Source: Epiperipatus broadwayi
Lineage: Eukaryota > Onychophora > Udeonychophora > Euonychophora > Peripatidae
Assembly (NCBI GenBank): GCA_028023455.1
Contig: JAQFVV010000037.1
Coordinates: forward strand, 1,616,001 to 1,680,000
Direction of reading: 5' to 3'
Length of the DNA: 64,000 nucleotides
The position numbers and the translations under genes were made by a program. Positions 1-10,740 of the stretch are shown here, piece by piece (within the stretch, counting starts at the first letter, position 1; every line of letters starts with the position of its first letter). The notes beneath the pieces were generated by a model. It searched no databases and was not told the origin of the DNA. It saw only the letters and a list, made by a program, of their open reading frames with translations.

Positions 1-480
1 TTTTTTTATTTCTGCTATATCTAACAAAATAGGTTTTAAAAGTTTAAAATTTTTGAATATTTATTGCAATATTTTTATACATAAGTATAAATCTACTATT
101 ATTATTGTTTACTCATTAGGGTAAGTAGGTTATTTACATAGAAGCTAAGATCCTAAATACAGCTTTAGGCCATATTAATGTTAGCTGCTAATATAATGTT
201 ATATTTTTGAAAAAAAAAAAAAAGTATTTCAAGTCAAAATAAGTTATTAATAATTTAAATTTCTTGATATCTAATAAATATAGTGAAATATGAAAGATAT
301 TAAGAAGAAACATAAATCACATAACTTCAAAATTGCATTAAAATAATCTGCTTAAAATGAGACCCAGGTGTACTGTATATCTATATTACATGATTACTGA
401 GATGTAAGATAAGCATTAATACAAACCCAGATAAATAAAATTAAGAAAAACAGTATTCATGAGTGATATTTCTAACCTTT
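1..480. other. AT-rich sequence without recognisable gene
   Basis: I see only AT-rich non-coding DNA with short A runs (around 209-223). It leads into the LINE copy that starts near 480. No reading frame, RNA or repeat boundary could be supported. Confidence 0.5.
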
Positions 481-2200
481 AGAAACATTCCAATGAAATA
501 AAATTAGAACTTGCAAATCATTTTAAAATATATCAGATTTTTAAAATAGTTCAGATTTGAATGAAATCAATAGGAAAATAATTGATACATTATTCAAAAC
601 TGCAACAAAGATAGTTGGTACAAAAAAGCAGCAATTTACCAGTAAGTTTTCCATTAAGACAAGACAATGTTTGAAGAAACTATATATATATATAAATGAT
701 CCATTAAGAATTGAATATCTAAAGTTTTGTAAAATATAAAAAAGACTTAATAGAGATAAAAGAAAATATAATTGTGAATTAGCAAGAAAAGTTATAAAAG
801 AGTCTCAAAATTATAAAATAATATGTTGGAATTGGTAGAAAACTTATTTCTGCACTAAAAAGAAAAGATGGAACTTTTACTAAAGAGAGAAATGATATTA
901 TGAAATGTGTGGAAGAATTATATTATGAATTATATTGCAATAAAGAATAAGAAAACAAAGTATTCTCTATAATTACTTCATCTTCTGAATTTCTCAGCAT
1001 TTGAAATAAAGAAGTCAGATATGCAATTAAATCTATGAAGAAAGGAAAAGCTCCAGTTAATGATAAAACTATAACTGATATCATAAAAAAAGCAGATGAA
1101 GAAATAGAAAAATTGTTGGCAGTTATATACTAAATGCCTAAATAATAAAGATGTACTAAATGATTTTAAGAATGCAGTAGTAATATTGGTATTTTAAAAA
1201 GGTGATAAAGAAGATATTAAAAATTACAGATCTATCTGCCTTTTATCAGTTCTATACAATTTTTTTTACTAAGACAATTACAACTCGTTTGTAGTGAACC
1301 TTGGATTTTAACCAATCAAAATTAAGTGGTTTTAGCTCGGTAAGTCACATTCAAGTATTGAGAGAAGTTATAGAAAAAATGAAGAAATATGAATTGCCAT
1401 TATGCTTTGGATATAAAGATTATAAATAGATATTCAATTCTATAAGCATTTCTACAATGATTAAAGTATTTGATCATCAAGATATAGGTCCAAGATATTA
1501 CCATATTCTGAAGAATATTTATAAAAATGCAACATTAATGATTAAATTACATAGTGATACTAACATTAACACTAGGAAGGATGAATGGAGAATAAGGTGA
1601 CTCCATGTGTCCAAAACATTTTAGAGCAGTTTTACAACAACTATTTTGTAGATCAAAATGGTAAGCTAAGGAATAAAAAATAAATGATTATTTAAATCAT
1701 CAGATTTTGCAGAAATGATCTGATTGTTTTTTTTTTTTCAGAAAAACTTGCAAGAATCATCAGATGAAATAAAAAAAAGTAGGCCTAAAAATAAATGCTA
1801 AAAAGGCTATAAGTAATGATCTATAGATTTTATCAAAAGAAGACAATAAAAATAGATAATACTGATTTAGAAGTTAACAATTGCAAATACATTAATTAGA
1901 TTATTAATGCAGATGGAAACATAATGGATGGAATTTATCATAGAATTAAACTTGAAGTGCTTTTGGTAGAAATAATATTCAAAGAAATATGTTTTTGTGT
2001 TTAAAAAGGAAGTTTTTGATATATGTATTTTACCAGTTGTTATTAAGTTGGAAACTTAATAAAAGAATAATAGAGACTTCAGACCACTCAAGAAAGAATG
2101 GAAATATTTTCCAGGAATAACATGAAATACATGGATGAGAACACCTGGTATTATTGAAAGAATTAAAAGATTGAAGCTGTGTTAGACATATTTTAAGCCA
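480..2200 (+). mobile_element. Decayed LINE (APE-type non-LTR retrotransposon), family A, linker plus reverse transcriptase
   Basis: This is the remnant of a LINE polyprotein on the plus strand, broken by stops and frameshifts. Around 557-740 it encodes the linker that precedes the reverse transcriptase. Near 1020-1090 it reads MKKGKAPVNDKTITDI, the usual start of a LINE RT, and near 1200-1250 KGDKEDIKNYRSICLLS, the conserved region normally written KGD..NYRPISLLS. Near 1500-1560 it reads ILKNIYKNATL, which also appears in the opposite-strand copy at 4.5-7.3 kb, so the two belong to one family. The catalytic FADD region near 1690-1740 is degraded. The copy lacks the endonuclease and is dead. 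The RTE/CR1-like clade is my inference. Confidence 0.8.
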
Positions 2201-2255
2201 ATAAACATCACATGACCTCCTGCTCTTATGCTTGTGTATAACTGCTGTTGTTGTT

Positions 2256-2350
2256 GTGTGGGGATATTGGATGAGTAGGCACTAGATGGAGATATTATGC
2301 ACAAGCCTCCTGGTGTCCACTGATTACACTAGCGACTTTTGGTCACAGCT
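2256..2350 (+). repeat. Dispersed repeat R1 copy, diverged
   Basis: The segment reads 'gatgagtaggcac' then 'gatattatgcacaag', followed by a 'ccactgattacact' block. It resembles segments near 41985-42080 and 17455-17545. R1 looks non-coding and old. Its ends and class are unclear. Confidence 0.4.
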
Positions 2351-3955
2351 ATATAATTGTCCAGAGTTCCGACAAAACATTTCATAATATCTCTTGGTTA
2401 GCATTTTTGTAATAAATGACAGGTTAAGAGAGAAATGTATAACAAAATACAATTCAGCATTTTATAATTTGGTTTAAACCAGTATCAACTTATACATGCG
2501 ATAAGATTTGGAAATATAAATGGAAGTTCTGAAGATTGTTGGGGCAATCGAAACTGTCATGGTGGTTTGTAAAAAAAGCATTCTAAAACAGTAATAAGAG
2601 TATAGGTGATTTAACTTATTAGATGATTTAATACTATATAATATTTATAACATGGTTGAATAATCTTAAGACCGCAGCGAATTGTTTACAGTTGTGTTAA
2701 AGTTCTTACGGTATATTATTATATTAATCCGGATGGTGTGTAACCAAAACTTATTTAGTAAATTCTATTATTTATAGATGCCTGTTACTAAAAGAACACT
2801 CTATTTTCCGATCAAGCACATGTTTTTAATCCTATAAATTGATATATCTGTTTAGTTTTATGACCTTCTTTTTTTAAATTTAAATATACACGCTCTTCAG
2901 ATATCTCTTGATACAAGTAATTAAATTGAACTGACATTGTAGATTCATATTCGAGATGGTTATATTTTTTATTCTTTCAGAAAGACATTGCTATGTCAAT
3001 TATTTTAATACGTATGATGTTACTATCAAAAAAGTTGGTTTGATCCACCATCAATTTATACATACCACTATTTATTTCATTACAATACAGAGAAAATAAT
3101 TGAGAAACAATCTAAGTTAAAATTTTATCGTAGAAAAAAAAACAATCTAAGTTAAGACCGCACTAAATTTTTTGCGGTTATAAAAAAGTAATCGCTGTTA
3201 TTACTTACGTTAGAATTAAATTTTACTACTCATTATTAACGTTTTTTGTTACTAGTTAAAATGACACTTTTGTGATGTTTTTTCTGTTTAAACTCAGACC
3301 AAATAATATGAAATTTCTTTGACTTGTCATTCAGATTTTCCTAAAGATCAAAATACTAACTTATTTATATATGCAAATTCAACTGAAAAGATAATTGATT
3401 ATTTTATAAAAATTATATAGTTTTATTGAACTCATAATTTTATTTACAAAATTTACATAATTTTTGATGTAATTCATAAACAAAACTATTAAAAGTTTTA
3501 ATTAGCTAACATTCAAAACGATAATGTTTTCTTGGTTCCGCTTGGTTATTCGGCCAGTGTTGCCTGTAATCGCTGTTATTCTAAATTATTCTTAACTATG
3601 ATTAGCATTAAAACGCGTTAAAACTGTTACTACTTTTTAAAATCATATTTTGAATGTTAAAATCTCTATCGTTAATTTGTTTAGTGAAAACGTTTGCATA
3701 TACTGTATATGCAGAAAACTTTAAAAAACAAAAACTGGTGACTTGGAAATATTTTGCGTGTTAGATCTTATTTTAATTCCAACAATCTAATAATTTAACT
3801 TTTAAAGATACTAAATCCTATTTTAGCTTAGAGGTAGATGGATAAAGTTGATTATCGAAACAAATACTTCCATTATAAACAAATTGTTTTTCCTACCTGA
3901 TAGGAAAAAACTAATAATAATGATAAAGAGTCTGGTAATAAGTATGTAAAACAGA
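2350..3955. other. AT-rich non-coding stretch
   Basis: I see no coding potential or clear element. A duplicated 'acaatctaagtta' flanks an A run near 3108-3155. Confidence 0.5.
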
Positions 3956-3975
3956 CTTTAAGTAGTCTGCTGCAG

Positions 3976-4090
3976 TCTTGCGTTGTTAGCCGAGAGGTAT
4001 CGCAGCCGCCATGCAAGCAAGTAGTTGGTTGCAGACGGTTGTGGGTTCGCGTCCTGGCCGATGCTATGACACATGGAAAAAAAAAAAAAA
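3976..4090 (+). mobile_element. Ultra-short tRNA-derived SINE with poly(A) tail and 16-bp TSD
   Basis: A 115-bp insertion is flanked by perfect direct repeats AAGTAGTCTGCTGCAG at 3960-3975 and 4091-4106. It holds a tRNA-like head with an A-box-like GTTAGCCGAGAGGT (from about 3985) and a B-box GGTTCGCGTCC around 4038-4055. The tail GCCGATGCTATGACACATGG is followed by an A run to 4090. This is a SINE copied by LINE machinery. The intact TSD indicates a fairly recent insertion. The same tail, with a different tRNA-like head, occurs in the element at 4946-5040. Confidence 0.88.
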
Positions 4091-4109
4091 AAGTAGTCTG
4101 CTGCAGGAT

Positions 4110-4500
4110 AAAGACGCTTTTCGCAGATTTCTATAGAGAAAATAACCACCAATTATTTATAGTTTAAAACTCCATTTGACTTTTCAAATAAGGGATTAAA
4201 CTATTATCGTTATAATTCAGGGTTGATGATTCTGTTTAGTCTTTCAAGTATCTAACCATATGATTATTTTTATTTAGAGTTTAGCTTTTTTTCATGTTTC
4301 ATCTTCTAGCTAAGATTAGCAGATATCCTGTAATTGACAATTATTAAAAGCATAGTTGGACTGGTTATCTTAAAGAAAAAACATTCAGATTTGAACTCAA
4401 GAGTCTTATTTATAACTGACAAGATGTGATAACTATAATGTGAAAGCAACTTCATTTTTAATTAAGTTGTTTATTTATTTTGGACATTTTAAATTAATTG
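4110..4500. other. AT-rich non-coding stretch
   Basis: Nothing recognisable lies between the SINE and the 3' end of the minus-strand LINE. Confidence 0.4.
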
Positions 4501-4945
4501 CTGAAGAAAATCTTTCATTACAGAATATCATCATCACCATTACTTTCATGCAAAATGATTTCTCCATGTTTAATCCATTTCCTCCAATTTCTAATCTCTT
4601 CCCCACAACACACTTCTTTATTTCATTTATCCATCTTACATGTGGTTGGTATATTTCTAGGTCTCTTAAATCTATTGGAATCCAGTTTAAGATTTCAACT
4701 GTTTATTTATTATTATCACTTCTAGCAATATGTCGAGCTCAGTTCCATTCCAGACATTTAATTTACCTATATATGTCATTTTCAATCTGCTTGTTATTCC
4801 TAATATACATTTTTCCATCTTTGTTGAGTAATCTGAAATCTCTGCATTGCTCTTCTATTAAGTGTCCAAATCTCAGTTCCATAATTAAGAACTGCTTAAA
4901 TACATTTATTAAAAACCTTTCTTTTCAAACATGTAGGCATATTTT

Positions 4946-5040
4946 TTTTTCTCATGTGTCATAGCATCAGCCGGGAAGCGAACCCGCTAATCCGGGACAA
5001 CAGCTTATAAAGCAGCTGTCCTTGACCACCAATGTTTGAT
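4946..5040 (-). mobile_element. Ultra-short tRNA-derived SINE nested in LINE, 15-bp TSD
   Basis: A 95-bp insertion is flanked by direct repeats ATGTAGGCATATTTT at 4931-4945 and 5041-5055. On the minus strand the head reads GGTGGTCAAGGACAGC (A-box-like), then GCGGGTTCGCTTCCCGGC (B-box), the tail GCTGATGCTATGACACATGA and an A run. The tail is nearly identical to that of the SINE at 3976-4090 while the tRNA-like head differs. It was inserted after the host LINE. Confidence 0.88.
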
Positions 5041-7030
5041 ATGTAGGCATATTTTCTTTTAATATTAAGTTATTTCCACCAAAAGCACTCCATTCAAGTT
5101 TAATTATAAGATTATTTTTATCCATTATGTTTCCATCAGTATTAACAATCTGAACAAGGTATTTGTAATTATTAACTTCATCTAATTAATCATTATCAAT
5201 CTTTATTTTATTCTTTTGAAAAAATCCATTGAACATTATTTTAGTATTTTTAGCATTTATCTTCAGTCCTACATTCATCTGATAATCTTGTAACATTTCC
5301 TGAAATTCTAAAGCATATTTGCAAAAACAGCCATGTCATTTATAAAACCTAAATGGCTTAATCTCTATTTACTTTAACTCCCTTAGTTTCTCATTTTAAC
5401 CCACAAAATATCTTGTGAAATTGCTATAAAAAGTTTAGGAGACATGGACTCACCTTGTTATACACCCATTTCAATGCTAATCTTGTTAGTGTTGCATTTT
5501 GATAAATATTCTTTGGACTATGACAACATCCTGGATCTATATCTAGATTATCCAATGCTTTAATCACTGAAAAAATGTTTATAAAATCAACTATTTCATA
5601 ATCTACAAATCTAAAGCATAGTAGCAATGCATATTTATTAGCTGTTTCTATTACTTCTCTTAATACTTGGATGGATCTACTGTACTAAAACAATTTAAAA
5701 TTCAGCTTGTTTTATTGGTTGGTTAAAGTACAACCTGTAAATGAGTTTTAACTATCTTGGTAAAAATTTTGTATAGAACTAATATGTTTTGTAATTTCTA
5801 ATATCCATTTTATCATTTTAAATATCAATATTATTATTGCATTCTTTCAATCAGATTGTACATCTTTATCATTTAGACATTTGGTTCATAACTGCCAACA
5901 ATTTTTCTATTTCTTCACCTGTTTTTTTTTAAAGATATTGATTATAATTCCATCACTACATGGAATTTGTCCCTTCTTCATGAATTTAATTACATATTTA
6001 ACTTCTTCGTTTAAAATACTGGGCAATTCAGAAGATGTAGTAATTGTAGGGAATATTTTTGTTTTTTATTGTGAAATACTTATAAAACTTTTCCACACAT
6101 TGCATGATGTCATTCATCTTTTTAGTCATAGTTCTATTTTTTTCTCTTTATTACAGAAATAAGTTTCCTTCCAATGCCAAGATATTGCTTTACATTTTTG
6201 AAGCTTTTATTCTCTTTCATAACTTTTTTTGCTAATTCAAAATTTTATTTTCTTATATCATTATTAACTTTTTTTCATACTATTTTACAAAATTTTAGAT
6301 ATTCAATTCTTTTTAATGATTCATTTTTATATATTTTCATATTTCCTTCTTTTCTTTATAAATCGTCTCTTCTTAAAAAAAAAAAATACTGATCGGTTGC
6401 TGCTTTTTTGTATCAGCTATTTTTGTTGCCGTTTTTAGTGATATATCAGTTATCATCCTATTGACTTCATTCAAATCTGAAACATATTTAAAAGCTGTTA
6501 GCATTTTAAAATGATTTGCAAGTTCTAATTTAAATTCGGAATGTTTTTGAAGATTAGGAATATCAACTGTGAATATTGTTTTTCTTAATAATTTGCATTA
6601 GCATGATCATTTTCAATGTTGAATTTATTAGAATATTTACAGTCTTGAAACATTTTCTGTTAATCAAAATATAATCTAATTTTGCTGTATCTTTATTTGA
6701 ATGCTTACATATGCATTGTCATTTAACACTTTTTTCAAAAAAAAAATTTATAATACACAGTTTTTCTGTAAATTCCACAAGTCTATAACCTCTCTTATTT
6801 CTATCAGCATGATCAAATTTCCCCACAACACTTTCATCTTTCAGTTGTTTACCAATTTTATCATTAAAGTCTTCCATGAGAATTTTAAGATGTTGTTTGA
6901 ACTCTTTTGGTACATTCATTACATCCACCAATCACAATATTCTTTCACTTTTTATTTATAATGAATCCCATCTCACTTGCACTTTCAATATTTGTGCTTT
7001 GTAATACAATACATTCCAACTTTTAATATC

Positions 7031-7130
7031 ATTTATCTCTTCATTCTTTCTTCTAACTTCACAAAGTCTAATAATGTTCCATTTGTCTCTTCATTCTTTC
7101 TTCTAACTTCACAAAATCTAATAATGTTCC
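7031..7130. repeat. 50-bp tandem duplication
   Basis: Two nearly identical 50-bp units lie at 7031-7080 and 7081-7130. Each contains 'tctcttcattctttcttc' and 'ctaataatgttcc'. They lie inside the 5' part of the minus-strand LINE and look like a local slippage duplication. Confidence 0.85.
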
Positions 7131-7264
7131 TTTTAACAGTAGATATTTCACCAAGTCATGCAATATTTCTTCACTTGAAAGTTATTTGCAGTTGTAAGCA
7201 TTTAAATAAAAAGTCATTCTTAAATAGCAGACTGGTTCCACAATTAGGAAATTCTTAGCACTTT

Positions 7265-8275
7265 CTGCCTTTGGCTACCACCCGCTGTCTTGCCTAGTAA
7301 CTTTACAGCCTCCTGAAAATAAAGGCCATAATTTAGTTTTGTCTGTCATTATTGTAAATAAGTTTATTTACACACATATTTATTCTGCCTTCAAGAAATC
7401 CCAACTGATATTTCAGTTAAGAACTATTAAGCAACTGAGATGCAGAAAGAAGTTTGATGTTAATTAAAATGAGATCTTTGATTGCTCTTTGAAGCCTTAA
7501 AGGAACTAAGCAGGATAAATCCTTAATGACAATTCCATGTTCTTGTTACAGTTGTTATTACTTTATGGTTATTTACATTGCATATGAACATGGATGGGTT
7601 GCTAACCAACATGCACAGCTATCATCCTGAGGTTATTGGTTTTACTTCTTTGTATGGTGTTTCTTCTCATTGTCTAATTATTGAATATAATTTTTCTTAA
7701 TTAAGATATTTTTTTTTGTGTGTGCAAATTTAATTTTGGAAATTTTGAAAAGATTTAATAATATTGTAATATAAGCAATAAATTATTTAAGATGTAACTG
7801 TGCTGGATTATGACTCTTTAGATTTATGTAAATTAATATTCTTTGTATTCTTTGTTTTCATTTTCATTATAGTTTGTAATAAATTAGCAAAACGTTTTTA
7901 TATCCACAATTGAAAAGGTTTTATTATTTACTTTTTAGATATGGTTGAGCATGCTTTTGGTGTGGCACACTAGAATTAACTGAAAATATTTTAAGATGTC
8001 AATGATTAAGTAACATATGTATGGAATGTAAGTAAATAAAATAGCCTTTAAATTGTCCACTGGCAAAATCCTCTCCAATAACTCTGCATAGAGGCATAAT
8101 GAAGGAAAGGGCAATTTTCACCAAGGTTTTCCAATTGCCAGCTAGTGAAATTTTTATGCCAATTTTAAATCAATATTGAATGAGTAGAATCCCAAGCTTG
8201 TTGGGAAAAAAAATCATGAGGCCATATTAGATATATGATTGTTTCATTACAAGACCCTTAGTACAGGTGTATATC
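7265..8275. other. AT-rich non-coding stretch
   Basis: No coding region or element boundary is visible. The sequence is slightly less AT-rich around 7260-7320 and 8040-8160. Confidence 0.45.
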
Positions 8276-8278
8276 TTA

Positions 8279-8341
8279 TTTATAGCTAAAATCCATGAAG
8301 CGCATGTGCATTAGCTTAATGGCTAATTATTAATATCACAG
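8279..8341. repeat. 63-bp direct repeat, left copy
   Basis: The block 'gcgcatgtgcattagcttaa' followed by 'tggctaattattaatat' recurs almost unchanged at 8616-8679, about 337 bp downstream. The two copies bracket the foldback at 8496-8611. Confidence 0.85.
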
Positions 8342-8495
8342 TATATACAACATAGCGCTATATAAAATAAATATCTTATTTACATATGTTTAATTTCAAA
8401 TAAGAATGATGTATTGTAAATTTTAGAAAATTTCGTAAGTTTCATTCATTCAGGCATAGTAAAAGTAATTTAAAGTGATCACTTAACATCTTCAC

Positions 8496-8611
8496 ACTCT
8501 CATTTCCAAATGCTTAAGATTTTCCCATACATAAACATTTGGGTTGAAAAGATAGATGGATTCATTCTATCTTTTCACAAAGACATTATCTTGTGTTTGG
8601 AAAGTGAGAGT
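8496..8611. mobile_element. Foldback MITE-like element, about 116 bp
   Basis: The terminal inverted repeats are ACTCTCATTTCCAAA (8496-8510) and TTTGGAAAGTGAGAGT (8596-8611), with an inner hairpin 'aaaagatagatgga'/'ttctatctttt'. It looks like a small non-autonomous DNA transposon. No clear TSD is visible, so the family is unassigned. Confidence 0.6.
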
Positions 8612-8615
8612 ATTC

Positions 8616-8679
8616 ATTTATAGTTTAAAATCCACAAAGCGCATGTGCATTAGCTTAATGGCTAATTATTAATATTACT
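8616..8679. repeat. 63-bp direct repeat, right copy
   Basis: This is the partner of 8279-8341, with only a few substitutions. It begins five bases after the foldback element. Confidence 0.85.
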
Positions 8680-10740
8680 TATAATACTTTGTAATAACCT
8701 AATGTTATATTTTACTTACTGATCCTACTAATATACATAGCTTTAAGTTAAGTTAAGTATTTGAAATGCTATTTATCCATACACAAAATATTATCAGTAA
8801 GTTAAAATCATAGACATAATATAAATTTAATATTTCCTATAGATATTAATTATCATTTACTTTAATATTTGTTCAGATGTTTCTTTAAATACATCATTCT
8901 TCATTTCTATATTTATTGCTCTAGTCACAATTGACTATCATGCCCAATTCAAATTATAATGCATATAATTAATATTATAATATAGTGATAATGATAGCTC
9001 TTGATTTTTGCATGATCTTGGGTTGTATCCTGTGAATAATTGGACCTATATATTTTTTTTTTGCAATGGAGTATATAATAATGAGATAGTCTACTTGCAA
9101 AACATTTAAAAGATAGTATAATGTGAATTGATACAATTATAAAAAAATAACAAATCCACCTTTCATGTTACTGTTACAGTGCTTATTTTATTAAAATTAA
9201 TTGAAACTGTAATTTTATTAAAATAAGTATTATGTCTAAATGCGTTAAAACGCAGCAATGGTGAAGCTAAGCACAAATTGTAGTACTAATTGGCTGAGCA
9301 CTTTCGAGAAGTTTTATCTTCTCATAGTCATGACATATTACTTGTTTAATTGGGACGTCTATGTTTCTTTTATTTTTAACATAAGTATCGTAACACTAAT
9401 AAAAAAGGTGGTTTTGTTCAATTTTTTGTAGTATAATGTGGGCGAGAGCATAACAAAGTCCAATCATTATAAAATAAAAAGACAAATTTGGGCTAGATAT
9501 TAATGACATTTGTTTTTAGATGTACTAAATATGTATTGAGACAAAATGTTCTTATAGCTTTTTAAAAATGTAAATGAAGAACTTGAGAAAGGGATGATGA
9601 GCTGGTTTAAGCAGAAAAGACTAGGAATTAGAGTAAGACAGGTAAAAGAATAATACTGAATATGGGAAATGATGAATGTAAATTACGGAAAATCAAGATT
9701 ATTTTAAAAAATGATATATATATATCATGACGATAATTAATTTAGATATAAAAAAAAAATGTCGATATTTTGTACAATCAATGATAATATCTCTATATAA
9801 CGCTGAAATAAATAAAAATCAAATTAAAAATAAAAATAAATATGAATTAAAACTAATAAGAATAATCATTGCTTCATGCCCTTGTTATTAGAAATTGAAG
9901 ATTATAAAAGTAGAATTTATGCCTAAATGAAGGAAAATGTGTAAACACTAAGCATACAGAGAAAGTTTTTTTTAATAAATCTCAAATTCAACCAGAATAA
10001 AAGCACTTAAATGAATACTATAAATAATAATTTTTGGAGAGTAGATGCTAAAAAAGTATTTGTCTAGAGGGTTTTTAAAAAAAAATGTTAAAGGACTATT
10101 ATATATACCACAAAATTTGGAATAGTTTGATTATGTTAAAAGTCAATTTTTTAAAAAGAAAGTTGCAAACAGAAAAAATTAATTTAGGTAAAAAAAAGAA
10201 ATGTATAAAATTAATTATTATTTTTTAATTAAGAAAAGAAAGAAATATTCAAACAAGATAACTTTTGAAGACAGAATTATCTTCAAATAGATAAATAAAT
10301 TGTTTTTAAAACATTAAAAAAAAAGTATGTATAGAAATCAACTGATGAAAGTGCTGATATTTTAAGATTTGAACAAATGAGATATTTAGGGTTCTTTTTT
10401 TTTATTCATGCTTCTTGCTGTCTTGCTCGTTTGAATTGATTTCTATTAGAATTTGAAATCAGATATAGACATCCCATTAGTATGTAAAGATTTTTTTTAA
10501 AAAAAAAAACACTGAATATATATAATTTATATTATCATCAGCAATCAAAAAATGGATAATAATAAATAGCCACTCAAAAAAAAAAAAAAGAAGGAATATG
10601 ACCATTCCAATCCCCCCTCTCCCAAAAAAAAAAAAAAACAGGCAGGAGAGAGAGACAAAACTACCCTAAAAATGAGTTTTGCAGTTATTATAGAAACCAA
10701 TCTGTGAAACAAATATATTTAAATGATTATTTTATGTTAT
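8680..10740. other. AT-rich non-coding stretch
   Basis: I see no supported gene. There are homopolymer A/T runs and a short inverted repeat of 'cttattttattaaaatta' type near 9181-9228. A stretch near 10600-10660 has a C run and a purine-rich patch. Confidence 0.45.

Larger units (their letters stand above)
4500..7265 (-). mobile_element. Decayed LINE family A, minus strand, endonuclease to C-terminus
   Basis: Read right to left this is a LINE ORF with many stops. Near 6719-6931 it encodes MEDFNDKIGKQLKDESVVG, the GDFNAKIG-type motif of an AP endonuclease. Near 5424-5627 it encodes the RT segment with KALDNLDIDPG and KNIYQNATL. Near 4560-4700 it reads DSNRFKRPRNIPTTCKMDK, a degraded form of the RRPRGRPPTRW C-terminal signature of many APE LINEs. 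A SINE sits inside at 4946-5040. Long plus-strand frames here are shadows. This copy extends further 5' than the copy at 0.5-2.2 kb because it keeps the endonuclease. It is a pseudogene. Confidence 0.85.

Noticed and set aside
4440-4964. 174-codon plus-strand frame
   Set aside because: It is the antisense shadow of the minus-strand LINE C-terminus and is rich in Phe, Leu, Ile and Ser as expected from AT-rich antisense.
3985-5025. Functional tRNA genes
   Set aside because: Box A and B are present but the acceptor stems do not pair properly, and both sit in poly(A)-tailed insertions with TSDs, so they are SINEs.
7031-7130. CRISPR-like repeat
   Set aside because: Only two directly adjoining 50-bp units without spacers, in eukaryotic transposon DNA.
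5881-7258. Several plus-strand hydrophobic frames
   Set aside because: They are antisense to the LINE endonuclease and RT region; apparent membrane segments come from AT-rich codons.
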